Assembly: GCA_943324725.2 (NCBI GenBank)
Contig: CALPMR020000058.1
Span: 1 to 12,504, forward strand
DNA length: 12,504 nt
Source: Bordetella parapertussis
GTDB lineage: Bacteria > Cyanobacteriota > Cyanobacteriia > PCC-6307 > Cyanobiaceae
Direction: 5' to 3'
The notes below the pieces were generated by a model, which was not told the origin of the DNA, made no database searches, and was given only the letters and a program-made list of their open reading frames with translations. How positions within the stretch are numbered: the first letter of the stretch is position 1; each line of letters starts with the position of its first letter. Shown here in pieces: positions 7,120-12,504 of this stretch. Made by a program: the position numbers and the translations under genes.

Positions 7120-7566
7120 GGCTCGGCTCGGGGCGGGCTTTGATCTTGATCTTGCGATGGCGCCGGCCTCGCCGATGCCGGTCGGACCTGGATCGCCGCC
7201 TTTTGGCGTGGACGGCTGCTTGATCGGCACAAGATTCGATCAGCTGGCCTTATGTCCCGCATTGGATTTCCTGATCACCGTCGTGGTGGCGGGGGCGGAA
7301 TAACCCCTGCGGTGCAGTGGGATGCGGTTAACGATGATGAAAGCTGATCATTCATTGGCGGGCTTTGTTGGCTGATTCTGTCGCTGAGATGCGGTTACGT
7401 TTGCCTCGTTGTTATTTCCTGATAGGAACTCGTACGGCGAATTTGCATTGATGTGACGGGGCCAAGTCCTGTCTCGGATGATGCAAATCCCAGTCTCTGC
7501 CCCGGTTCTGGTCGTTCTGCGACCCGCCTGGGCCAAGGCTTTGTCCGCTGGCTTGTTCCGCCTGTT
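7120..7566. other. Long intergenic region between divergent purM and rlpA-like genes
   Basis: 447 bases without a convincing gene, and with more A+T than the rest of the window around 7260-7450. It should hold the promoters of both flanking genes. I see two 10-base direct repeats: GATGCGGTTA at 7321-7330 and 7388-7397, and ATTTCCTGAT at 7266-7275 and 7414-7423. A palindrome overlaps the second copy of the latter. A GTG at 7453 opens a frame continuous with the rlpA-like gene, but its product before residue 39 does not look like a signal peptide. No riboswitch or tRNA was recognised. Confidence 0.55.
7416..7428. promoter_or_regulatory. Small palindrome, possible operator
   Basis: TTCCT-GAT-AGGAA is a perfect 5-base inverted repeat around a 3-base centre, about 140 bases upstream of the rlpA-like start. 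It could be a regulator binding site, but at this length it may be chance. Confidence 0.25.
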
Positions 7567-8058
7567 ATGCGTGCACCTCAGCTCCTGGGCGCCGTCGCCC
7601 TCCTGATCGCCGGCAGCAGCTCCTTCGCTCCTGCCATGGCTGGAACTCTCTCCTCCACGGCTCCTTCCGTGGCCATTCGTGAGCTCAACACGGCTCCGAG
7701 CTGGGATGAGAAGTTCATCAGGCAGATGAATCCGGCTCCCGCTGCCAACGGTCTTCTCGCTTCCGCCTCCGTCGCCGTCGGCCAGGCCAGCTGGTACGGC
7801 CCCGGCTTTTACGGCAACCGCACCGCCAGCGGCGAAGTGTTCAGGCGCGGCACCCTCACCGCTGCCCACCGCTACCTGGCCTTCGGCACCAAAGTGCGCG
7901 TCACCAACCTCAACAACGGCCGCACCGCCATTGTTCGCATCAACGATCGCGGCCCCTTCCACGGCGGACGCATCATTGATCTGGCCCACGGCGCTGCCCA
8001 GGAACTGGGCGTCACCTCCAGTGGCACCGCCCAGGTGAAGCTTGAAGTTCTGAATTGA
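7567..8058 (+). CDS. rlpA: RlpA-like exported septal/cell-wall protein (double-psi beta-barrel)
   Basis: A 163-residue exported protein. A signal peptide (1-25, ending APAMA) precedes a linker to about residue 70 and then one double-psi beta-barrel domain (71-163): GQASWYGPGFYGNRTASGE, LTAAH, FGTKVRVTNLNNGRTAIVRI, NDRGPFHGGRIIDL. Glu90, His101 and Asp127 match, with identical spacing (11 and 26), the three residues important in the Pseudomonas RlpA lytic transglycosylase that cleaves peptidoglycan strands lacking stem peptides. Two differences stand out: there is no lipobox cysteine, so it is probably soluble in the periplasm, and there is no C-terminal SPOR domain. The ATG at 7567 is chosen because it puts the signal peptide at the N-terminus. 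A hairpin terminator follows 66 bases after the stop. Activity is inferred. Confidence 0.9.
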   Translation: MRAPQLLGAVALLIAGSSSFAPAMAGTLSSTAPSVAIRELNTAPSWDEKFIRQMNPAPAANGLLASASVAVGQASWYGPGFYGNRTASGEVFRRGTLTAAHRYLAFGTKVRVTNLNNGRTAIVRINDRGPFHGGRIIDLAHGAAQELGVTSSGTAQVKLEVLN

Positions 8059-8124
8059 AGCCTCGGTCGTTTCCGACGTTTCAGCTCGATCAGGCCCTGC
8101 CACCCCAGCCGCCAACAGCGGCAG

Positions 8125-8157
8125 GGCCCATCAGCCAATCTGGCGGGTGGGCCTTTT
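8125..8157 (+). terminator. Intrinsic terminator of the rlpA-like gene, abutting the panC-cmk start
   Basis: GGCCCA (8125-8130) pairs with TGGGCC (8148-8153), with an inner GCCA/TGGC stem (8134-8137 with 8141-8144), followed by TTTT (8154-8157). An alternative, overlapping hairpin uses CCCTGCC (8095-8101) with GGCAGGG (8120-8126), so the two cannot form together. The element ends 3 bases before the ATG at 8161. Confidence 0.6.
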
Positions 8158-8160
8158 GTC

Positions 8161-9729
8161 ATGGTGACCGTGGAGATGCTGTGCAGCGCCAGTGAGCTGA
8201 ACCACTGGCGCCGTCAGGAGGCCGCCAGGCCCCTGCACTTCGTGCCGACGATGGGCGCCCTGCATCAGGGCCATCAGCAGCTGCTGCAGCGGGCCGCCCA
8301 GTGCAGGGCCGGCGTTCGGCCGCGGGTGCTGCTGAGTGTCTTCGTCAACCCGCTGCAGTTCGGACCCGCCGAGGATTTCGAGCGCTATCCACGGGATCTC
8401 GAACGGGATCGGCAGCTGGCCGCCGCCGCCGGGGCTGATGCCCTGTTCGCGCCGGCTCTGGCCGTGATCTATCCCCATGGCGATCAGGACACCACCAGGG
8501 TCCAGGTGCCGGCCTCGCTGCAACGGCAGCTCTGTGGCCGCTCCCGGCCCGGTCACTTCGATGGGGTGGCCACCGTCGTCTGCCGGCTGCTGGCCCTGGT
8601 GCGACCGGATCGGCTGCTGCTCGGCGAGAAGGACTGGCAGCAACTGGTGATCCTGCGCCGGGTGCTCGAGGATCTGGGCCTGCCGTTGCAGCTGCAGGGC
8701 TGTGCCACCGTGCGCGAGGCCGACGGGGTGCCCTGCAGTTCCCGCAATCGCTATCTCAGCGCCGCCGAACGGTTGCGGGCCGCGGCCCTGCCGGCAGCCC
8801 TGGCCGCGGCCCGTCTTGAGGCCCTGGCACAGCCGCAGGGAGCCGAGGCGGAGGCGTTGATCGCTGGGGTGCGCCGCCGCTTGGAGCTCGCCGATCTGCA
8901 GGTGGACTATGTGCAGCTCGTGCGGGCGCATACCCTGGAGCCCTTGCCGCGCTCCCAGGGGCTCAGCCTGTTGGCTGCTGCTGTTCGCTGCGGCTCAAGT
9001 CGTCTGATCGATCACGTGGTCCTGATGCCTCGCCCTCCGATCGTTGCCATTGATGGTCCGGCCGGAGCCGGCAAGAGCACGGTCACCCGGGCCTTCGCCA
9101 GCCGGCTCGGCCTGGTCTATCTCGACACCGGCGCCATGTATCGAGCCCTCACCTGGTGGGTGCAGCGCCAGGGCGTGGATCCCGCCGAGGCCGGTGCCGT
9201 GGCGTCGCTGCTGCAGGGTCTCGATCTGCGCCTCTCCAGTGCTGAGGGGGGGATGCAGCGAGTGGAGATCAATGGCCATGACGTCACCGAGGCGATCCGC
9301 AGCCCTGAGGTGACCGCCCAGGTGAGTGCGGTGGCGGCCCATGGCTGCGTGCGCGAGGCTCTCACCCGCCAGCAGCAGGCGATGGGCGCCCGCGGCGGTC
9401 TGGTGGCGGAGGGGCGCGATATCGGCACCGCCGTGTTCCCTGACGCCGACTGCAAGGTGTTTCTCACCGCCACCGTGGCCGAGCGGGCCCGGCGCCGGGC
9501 TGAGGATCTGCGCCAGCGTGGCTTCCCGGTGCCATCGCTGCCGGAGCTGGAGGCCAGCATCGCCGAGCGCGATCGCCTTGATTCCACCAGAGCTGTGGCG
9601 CCGCTGCTGCAGGCCGACGATGCGGTCGAGCTGGTCACCGACGGCCTGAGCATCGAGGCGGTGATCGAGGTGCTGGTGGATCTGTTCCGCCAGCGCGTGC
9701 CCGAGGAGGCCTGGCCCGGCCCCAGCTGA
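8161..9729 (+). CDS. panC/cmk: Bifunctional pantothenate synthetase / cytidylate kinase
   Basis: A fusion of two enzymes, 522 residues, as usual in cyanobacteria. The N-terminal half (about 1-288) is PanC, which joins pantoate and beta-alanine with ATP to make pantothenate for coenzyme A. It shows FVPTMGALHQGH (27-38, nucleotide HxGH-type motif), FVNPLQFGP (61-69), GHFDGVATVV (131-140), LGEKDWQQL (154-162) and CSSRN (192-196). The C-terminal half (about 292-512) is CMP kinase: P-loop DGPAGAGKST (298-307), YLDTGAMYR (320-328), GRDIGTAVFPDADCKVFLTA (418-437), and RDRLDSTRAVAPL (470-482). The two domains join within about ten residues (LMPRPP). The ATG at 8161 is chosen; Met6 is a possible alternative. 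No strong Shine-Dalgarno site is visible because the leader is taken up by the preceding hairpin. It converges with the phosphatase gene. Confidence 0.96.
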   Translation: MVTVEMLCSASELNHWRRQEAARPLHFVPTMGALHQGHQQLLQRAAQCRAGVRPRVLLSVFVNPLQFGPAEDFERYPRDLERDRQLAAAAGADALFAPALAVIYPHGDQDTTRVQVPASLQRQLCGRSRPGHFDGVATVVCRLLALVRPDRLLLGEKDWQQLVILRRVLEDLGLPLQLQGCATVREADGVPCSSRNRYLSAAERLRAAALPAALAAARLEALAQPQGAEAEALIAGVRRRLELADLQVDYVQLVRAHTLEPLPRSQGLSLLAAAVRCGSSRLIDHVVLMPRPPIVAIDGPAGAGKSTVTRAFASRLGLVYLDTGAMYRALTWWVQRQGVDPAEAGAVASLLQGLDLRLSSAEGGMQRVEINGHDVTEAIRSPEVTAQVSAVAAHGCVREALTRQQQAMGARGGLVAEGRDIGTAVFPDADCKVFLTATVAERARRRAEDLRQRGFPVPSLPELEASIAERDRLDSTRAVAPLLQADDAVELVTDGLSIEAVIEVLVDLFRQRVPEEAWPGPS

Positions 9730-9749
9730 GCCGCCAGGCCAACGCTCAG

Positions 9750-9787
9750 GCCAAGAGCTCAGGGGCCCCCGGCCCTCAGCCCTTGGC
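9750..9787. terminator. Possible bidirectional hairpin between convergent genes
   Basis: GCCAAG (9750-9755) pairs with CTTGGC (9782-9787), and AGGG (9761-9764) with CCCT (9773-9776), giving an interrupted stem 21 bases after the panC-cmk stop. A second stem, GTCTGG/CCAGAC, follows at 9801-9821. Neither has a T-run. The rest of the 172-base gap shows nothing else. Confidence 0.3.
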
Positions 9788-9901
9788 TCCCAGGATGGGC
9801 GTCTGGGCGCCCCAGCCAGACCGCGCCCGCCCCTGCATCGCCCCACTGCCGATCGAGGCGGCCATGCCCAGCGGGGACCGGCTTCAGCGTGGACCGTGGC
9901 C

Positions 9902-10420
9902 TCAGCCCGCCGCGGGGGGAGCGGCGCGGCCAGGCTGCCGGCGTTCCGCCAGCAGTGCCGCCAACAGGCCTGCGCAGGCATCCTCCAGCAGATCCAGCAC
10001 CTGGTCGAAGCCGGCCTCGCCGCCGTAGTAGGGGTCCGGCACCTCGTCGTGGCGGAAGCGGCGGCAGTACTGCAACAAGGGGGTGATGGTGGCCCGGGGA
10101 CGGGTGCGACGGCTGAGGGCCTGCACCGCTGCCAGATTCTCGGCATCCATGGTCAGGATGTGGTCGAACTCCTGCAGATCGGCCAGGGACAGCTGGCGGG
10201 CCCGGCTGGGGAGATGGACGCCGCGGCGCCCGGCGGCGGCGCGCATGCGCGGATCGGCGGCCTGGCCCACATGCCAGCTGCCGGTGCCGGCCGAGTCGGC
10301 ATCAAAGCTGCCCTCCAGCCCCGCTTCGGCCAGTTGATGCAGGAACACCCCTTCGGCGGCTGGCGAACGGCAGATGTTGCCGAGGCAAACGAACAGCACC
10401 CGGGTCGGAGCTTCGCTCAT
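9902..10420 (-). CDS. Low-molecular-weight protein tyrosine phosphatase
   Basis: A cytoplasmic phosphatase of 172 residues that by family removes phosphate from tyrosines through a cysteinyl-phosphate intermediate. The active-site loop VCLGNICRS puts the nucleophile at Cys12 and the phosphate-binding arginine at Arg18 (C-x5-R-S). The general acid is Asp129 in VPDPYYGG, with the paired tyrosines typical of the family. Residues 42-48 (DSAGTGS) are also characteristic. The last 14 residues are a Pro/Ala-rich tail. Its ATG overlaps the cpcF stop as ATGA, so it is very probably translated from the same message as cpcF. The substrate is unknown; in bacteria such enzymes often act on tyrosine kinases for exopolysaccharide, but no kinase gene lies nearby. 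An arsenate reductase role is less likely given the DPYYGG motif and context. Confidence 0.93.
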   Translation of the reverse strand: MSEAPTRVLFVCLGNICRSPAAEGVFLHQLAEAGLEGSFDADSAGTGSWHVGQAADPRMRAAAGRRGVHLPSRARQLSLADLQEFDHILTMDAENLAAVQALSRRTRPRATITPLLQYCRRFRHDEVPDPYYGGEAGFDQVLDLLEDACAGLLAALLAERRQPGRAAPPAAG

Positions 10421-10438
10421 GGCTGGGCTTCGCTCATG
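10410..10438 (-). repeat. Short imperfect tandem duplication at the cpcF/phosphatase junction
   Basis: On the minus strand, ATGAGCGAAGCCCAGCC is followed directly by ATGAGCGAAGCTCCGAC: 14 of 17 positions match and the first 11 are identical. The first copy encodes the last residues of CpcF (MSEAQP), the second the first residues of the phosphatase (MSEAP), in a different frame because 17 is not a multiple of three. Confidence 0.75.
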
Positions 10439-11121
10439 ATCGTGCTTCGGGCCTGGGCTTCAGCCGGTGGCATCGGCTGGAGCCGCTGGTGGGCCAGTCT
10501 GGCGCGCAGCCGCACCACCACCGTGTCCTCCAGTTCCGGCTGGCCCAGGGCGGCCAGGGCCTCGAGCAGTTGCTGGTGTTCCTGGGGCTGGGGTTCCAGC
10601 CTGAGTCCGAGGCTTTCCAATCCGACGCTCACGGCGTAGCGCACCACCCATTCGCCGTCGCGGCAGCCTGCAAGCAGGGCCGCCAGGGCCCGCTGTCGCA
10701 CGGCCGCATGCGGCTGCGGTTCCAGCGCCTCCAGCCGCAGGCTGCCCAGGCCGCAGGCGGCGGCGCGACGCACACTGGGGCCGACATCGCTGGCGAGGGC
10801 CTCCTCCAGCAGCTCCAGGCCCCGCACGTCGCCGATGCCGGCCAGGGCTCGCACCGCCCAGGCCCTGGCGCCGTAGTTGCGGGGATCGAGGCTCTCCAGG
10901 ATCGGCTGCACCGCCACCGGGCCCAGTCGGATCAAGCCATCGACGGCGGCGACAGCGGCGCCGGGATTGTTGAAGCCCAGCACTTCCACCAGGCAGGCGA
11001 TGGCCTCCCCGTTGGCACGCTCGCCGTGGTCGCAGCTGGCCAGGGCGCTGGTGGCGGCCAGCATCGCCTGGGAGCTGGCGGCCTGCTGCACGGCGCGGAT
11101 GCGCTCGCTGATCGTGTCCAT
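10417..11121 (-). CDS. cpcF: Phycocyanobilin lyase subunit CpcF
   Basis: A 234-residue HEAT-repeat protein that by family forms a heterodimer with CpcE and attaches phycocyanobilin to Cys84 of phycocyanin alpha (CpcA). Repeated helical pairs are visible: VEVLGFNNPGAAVAAVDGLI (46-65), LDPRNYGARAWAVRALAGIG (78-97), LASDVGPSVRRAAACGLGSL (109-128), and DGEWVVRYAVSVGLESLG (155-172). The NPGAA and YGARAWAVRAL segments are characteristic of the CpcF branch. It is somewhat longer than the usual roughly 205-215 residues because of a C-terminal tail (about 210-234) that ends in the duplicated MSEAQP. It starts 23 bases after the cpcE stop, with no clear ribosome site, and overlaps the phosphatase gene by four bases. 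Assignment as CpcF rather than a PecF or RpcF relative rests on the adjoining cpcA and cpcE. Confidence 0.92.
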   Translation of the reverse strand: MDTISERIRAVQQAASSQAMLAATSALASCDHGERANGEAIACLVEVLGFNNPGAAVAAVDGLIRLGPVAVQPILESLDPRNYGARAWAVRALAGIGDVRGLELLEEALASDVGPSVRRAAACGLGSLRLEALEPQPHAAVRQRALAALLAGCRDGEWVVRYAVSVGLESLGLRLEPQPQEHQQLLEALAALGQPELEDTVVVRLRARLAHQRLQPMPPAEAQARSTIMSEAQP

Positions 11122-11144
11122 CAGATCGTTCGTAGCAGAGGTCG

Positions 11145-12008
11145 TTACAACAGGGAGTCCATGGCGCTCAGGACCACCTCGGCCTTGATGCTGGCGTCAT
11201 GCTGCTCCCCCTGCTCCACCAGCCCACGCAGGGCGATCAGCTTGAGACTGTTCTCGGCCAGGGTGCGGCAGATCGGTTCGAGCGCCGGTCGCCAGCCGAC
11301 GGCCCCCAGATCCATCAAGGCGGCGCGGCGCACCTGCAGCTGGGGATGGTCCAGCAACTGCACCAGGGGGTCGGCCCAGCGGGCCTCCCCGGAGAGCTGC
11401 AGCAAGGCCCTGCAGGCGGCGCTGCGGATGAGGGGACGCTCATGACCGGTGAAGGGTTCGATCACGGCGATCACGTCGCACCCGGCCACGCCGATGGCAC
11501 CCAGGGCTTCCAGCATCGCCTCACACGGTTCCTGCAGGCGCGGGCTGTCAGGACGGGTGGCTCCGGCTCCTGCCGGGCCGCTGGCCAGGCGCCGTTGCAG
11601 CAACGCCACCGCTTCGGTTGCCGCCAGCTCGCCGAGGGAACGGGCGGCCGCCTCCCGCAGGCCGTCATCCTCGTCGTCGAGGGCCGCTAACAACTCGGGG
11701 ATCGCTGTTCGATCGCCCAGCTTGCCCAGGGCTCGGGCGGCATTGCGGGCCACGGCATTTTCCTCCACTCCCGCCAGCGGATCCCGCGGCCGTCGTTGCC
11801 GCAGGGCGGCCAGCAACAGGGGCACCGCCTCGGGATGGCGGCTGCGATTGCGGCCCAGCCACCAGGCTGCGTAGTACTGATGGGATTGGTCGTCGCTCTG
11901 GCGCAGGCGAGCCAGGGCTTCGCTTTCGCTGATCGGATCACCGCTGCCAGCGGCTTCGCCATCCCCGGGCAAGGGCTGGGCCGCGGGGCTGGATGGGGCC
12001 GGAGACAT
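11145..12008 (-). CDS. cpcE: Phycocyanobilin lyase subunit CpcE
   Basis: Partner of CpcF in chromophore attachment to phycocyanin alpha. It is 287 residues long when started at the ATG 12006-12008 (MSPAPSSPAAQ). Residues 1-25 are a Ser/Pro/Gly-rich leader that is probably disordered. The body is a HEAT-repeat solenoid: YYAAWWLGR (45-53, a strong CpcE signature), VEENAVARNAARALGKLGD (81-99), LLAALDDEDDGLREAAARSL (104-123), MLEALGAIG (164-172), ERPLIRSAACRALLQL, and LDHPQLQVRRAALMDLGAVG. A longer frame starting at a TTG (12098) would add 30 residues that look noncoding and include a strong hairpin, so it was rejected. The gene is separated from cpcA by 327 bases with a terminator, so it depends on read-through or its own promoter. 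No clear Shine-Dalgarno site precedes the ATG. Confidence 0.94.
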   Translation of the reverse strand: MSPAPSSPAAQPLPGDGEAAGSGDPISESEALARLRQSDDQSHQYYAAWWLGRNRSRHPEAVPLLLAALRQRRPRDPLAGVEENAVARNAARALGKLGDRTAIPELLAALDDEDDGLREAAARSLGELAATEAVALLQRRLASGPAGAGATRPDSPRLQEPCEAMLEALGAIGVAGCDVIAVIEPFTGHERPLIRSAACRALLQLSGEARWADPLVQLLDHPQLQVRRAALMDLGAVGWRPALEPICRTLAENSLKLIALRGLVEQGEQHDASIKAEVVLSAMDSLL

Positions 12009-12282
12009 GGGCTTGGAACCGCGGACGAACTGGAGTTGATGCTGCCATTGCCTTGCCCTTGCCGTGCCGCCAGGGCGGCACGCCGCAACGGGACGCAAAG
12101 AGTGGTGTCCGCTGGACCAGCGGTGGTGATGATCGAGGCTCTGGCAAGACCCAGCGACGCCTGGTGTCTCAGGGAGCTCCGCAGCCAGCGGCTATGCATC
12201 TTCGTCCTCAACCATCGCGGCTGGACGCCTCTGCCGTAGGGCCCGGCGTGCCTGTGGCCAGGGCATGCGGCATCGTCGGCAT
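12009..12282. other. Intergenic region between cpcE and the cpcA terminator
   Basis: Together with the terminator this makes a 327-base gap between cpcE and cpcA. It holds the inverted repeat at 12063-12082 and a weaker hairpin at 12148-12168 (CCAG/CTGG extended by GAC/GTC after one unpaired base). It must supply any separate cpcEF promoter, but I see no convincing -35/-10 pair. No open frame here looks coding. Confidence 0.5.
12063..12082 (-). repeat. Perfect 9-base inverted repeat upstream of cpcE
   Basis: CGTGCCGCC and GGCGGCACG are separated by two bases. In RNA this forms at least an 8-base stem with a four-base loop, 54 bases before the cpcE ATG. No T-run follows, so an RNA processing or stability stem, or a protein-binding palindrome, is more likely than a terminator. 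Confidence 0.55.
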
Positions 12283-12309
12283 AAAAAAAGGCCCCGGTGA
12301 GGGGGCCTT
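12283..12309 (-). terminator. Intrinsic terminator of the phycocyanin (cpcBA) message
   Basis: On the minus strand, AAGGCCCC (from 12309) and GGGGCCTT pair over eight bases with a six-base loop, followed by seven T residues (12283-12289). It lies 26 bases after the cpcA stop and is the only textbook intrinsic terminator in the window. Confidence 0.93.
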
Positions 12310-12335
12310 AGAGGGATCGAAAAGGCGATCAAGGC

Positions 12336-12504
12336 TCAGACGAGAGCGTTGATGGCGTAGTCGATGTAGTTGTTGGCGATGACGCCGGGGTCGCCAGCGA
12401 TGCCGTGGTTGGCCTTGACGTAGTTGAGAGCCTCAACGTACCAGGAGGGGGAGAGTTCGAAAGCGCGGTTGATCTCATCGAGACCGGCGATCAGATACTC
12501 ATCC
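12336..12504 (-). CDS. cpcA: C-phycocyanin alpha subunit, C-terminal part
   Basis: The last 55 codons of the phycocyanin alpha subunit (normally about 162 residues), the light-harvesting biliprotein of phycobilisome rods on the thylakoid surface. The visible part reads [20 protein letters not shown], then [20 protein letters not shown] and ends [28 protein letters not shown] and YIDYAIN are hallmark alpha-subunit sequences. The chromophore cysteine (Cys84) lies beyond the window edge. Codons are strongly biased to C at the third position, as expected for a very highly expressed gene. The cpcB gene is expected just outside the window upstream. The terminal GDPGVIANN segment and final Val differ from the GDAA-EAN and final Ser common in model strains. 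Confidence 0.97.
   Translation of the reverse strand, partial: DEYLIAGLDEINRAFELSPSWYVEALNYVKANHGIAGDPGVIANNYIDYAINALV

Noticed and set aside
6064..7143. 359-codon plus-strand frame across purM
   Set aside because: Antisense shadow of a full-length, motif-complete purM.
7453..7566. Extended RlpA start at a GTG
   Set aside because: It would bury the signal peptide 38 residues inside the protein.
8995..10146. 383-codon minus-strand frame across cmk and the phosphatase gene
   Set aside because: It overlaps two confidently identified genes and has Arg/Ala/Pro-rich composition only.
12009..12098. 30-residue N-terminal extension of CpcE from a TTG
   Set aside because: Arg/Gln-rich and unlike CpcE N-termini, and it would cross the 9-base inverted repeat.

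Overview
This window looks like high-GC picocyanobacterial chromosome (Cyanobium or freshwater/coastal Synechococcus type). The strongest evidence is the right edge: the 3' end of the phycocyanin alpha gene cpcA, followed on the same strand by the phycocyanobilin lyase genes cpcE and cpcF, and elsewhere a fused panC-cmk gene, a gene form typical of cyanobacteria. The exact octamer GCGATCGC (HIP1) occurs only twice, which suits picocyanobacteria, where HIP1 is not enriched. No tRNA, rRNA, CRISPR array, insertion sequence or phage gene was seen.

Layout. 1-199 (-): start of a lipoprotein or secreted-protein gene cut by the window edge. 342-2936 (-): P-type ATPase of the MgtA/MgtB magnesium-import family, with a hairpin-rich leader (2937-3041) and, just upstream, a 27-residue single-span membrane miniprotein (3042-3125). 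3226-4106 (-): two overlapping unrecognised genes, one with a C-terminal four-cysteine motif and one exported and cysteine-rich. 4136-5149 (+): aldo/keto reductase, divergent from that pair across about 29 bases. 5172-5837 (-): unrecognised 221-residue protein with its own promoter candidate. 6082-7119 (-): purM. 7120-7566: the longest gene-free stretch. 7567-8058 (+): exported RlpA-like protein. 8161-9729 (+): panC-cmk fusion. 9902-12504 (-): cpcA, cpcE, cpcF and a low-molecular-weight protein tyrosine phosphatase, read right to left.

How the genes fit together. The right third serves light harvesting: CpcA is the apoprotein, and CpcE/CpcF together attach phycocyanobilin to it. A clear intrinsic terminator after cpcA separates the abundant structural message from the lyase genes. 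The phosphatase gene overlaps cpcF by four bases (ATGA), so it is probably translated from the same message. The middle holds housekeeping metabolism (purine, pantothenate/CoA, CMP) and one cell-wall protein. The left third is about ion transport and envelope proteins.

Most worth following up: the miniprotein plus structured leader in front of mgtA, the coupled cysteine-rich gene pair, the terminator-like hairpin ending three bases before the panC-cmk start codon, and a 17-base imperfect tandem duplication that forms both the end of cpcF and the start of the phosphatase gene. Start codons were chosen by protein homology and context; Shine-Dalgarno sites are mostly weak here.
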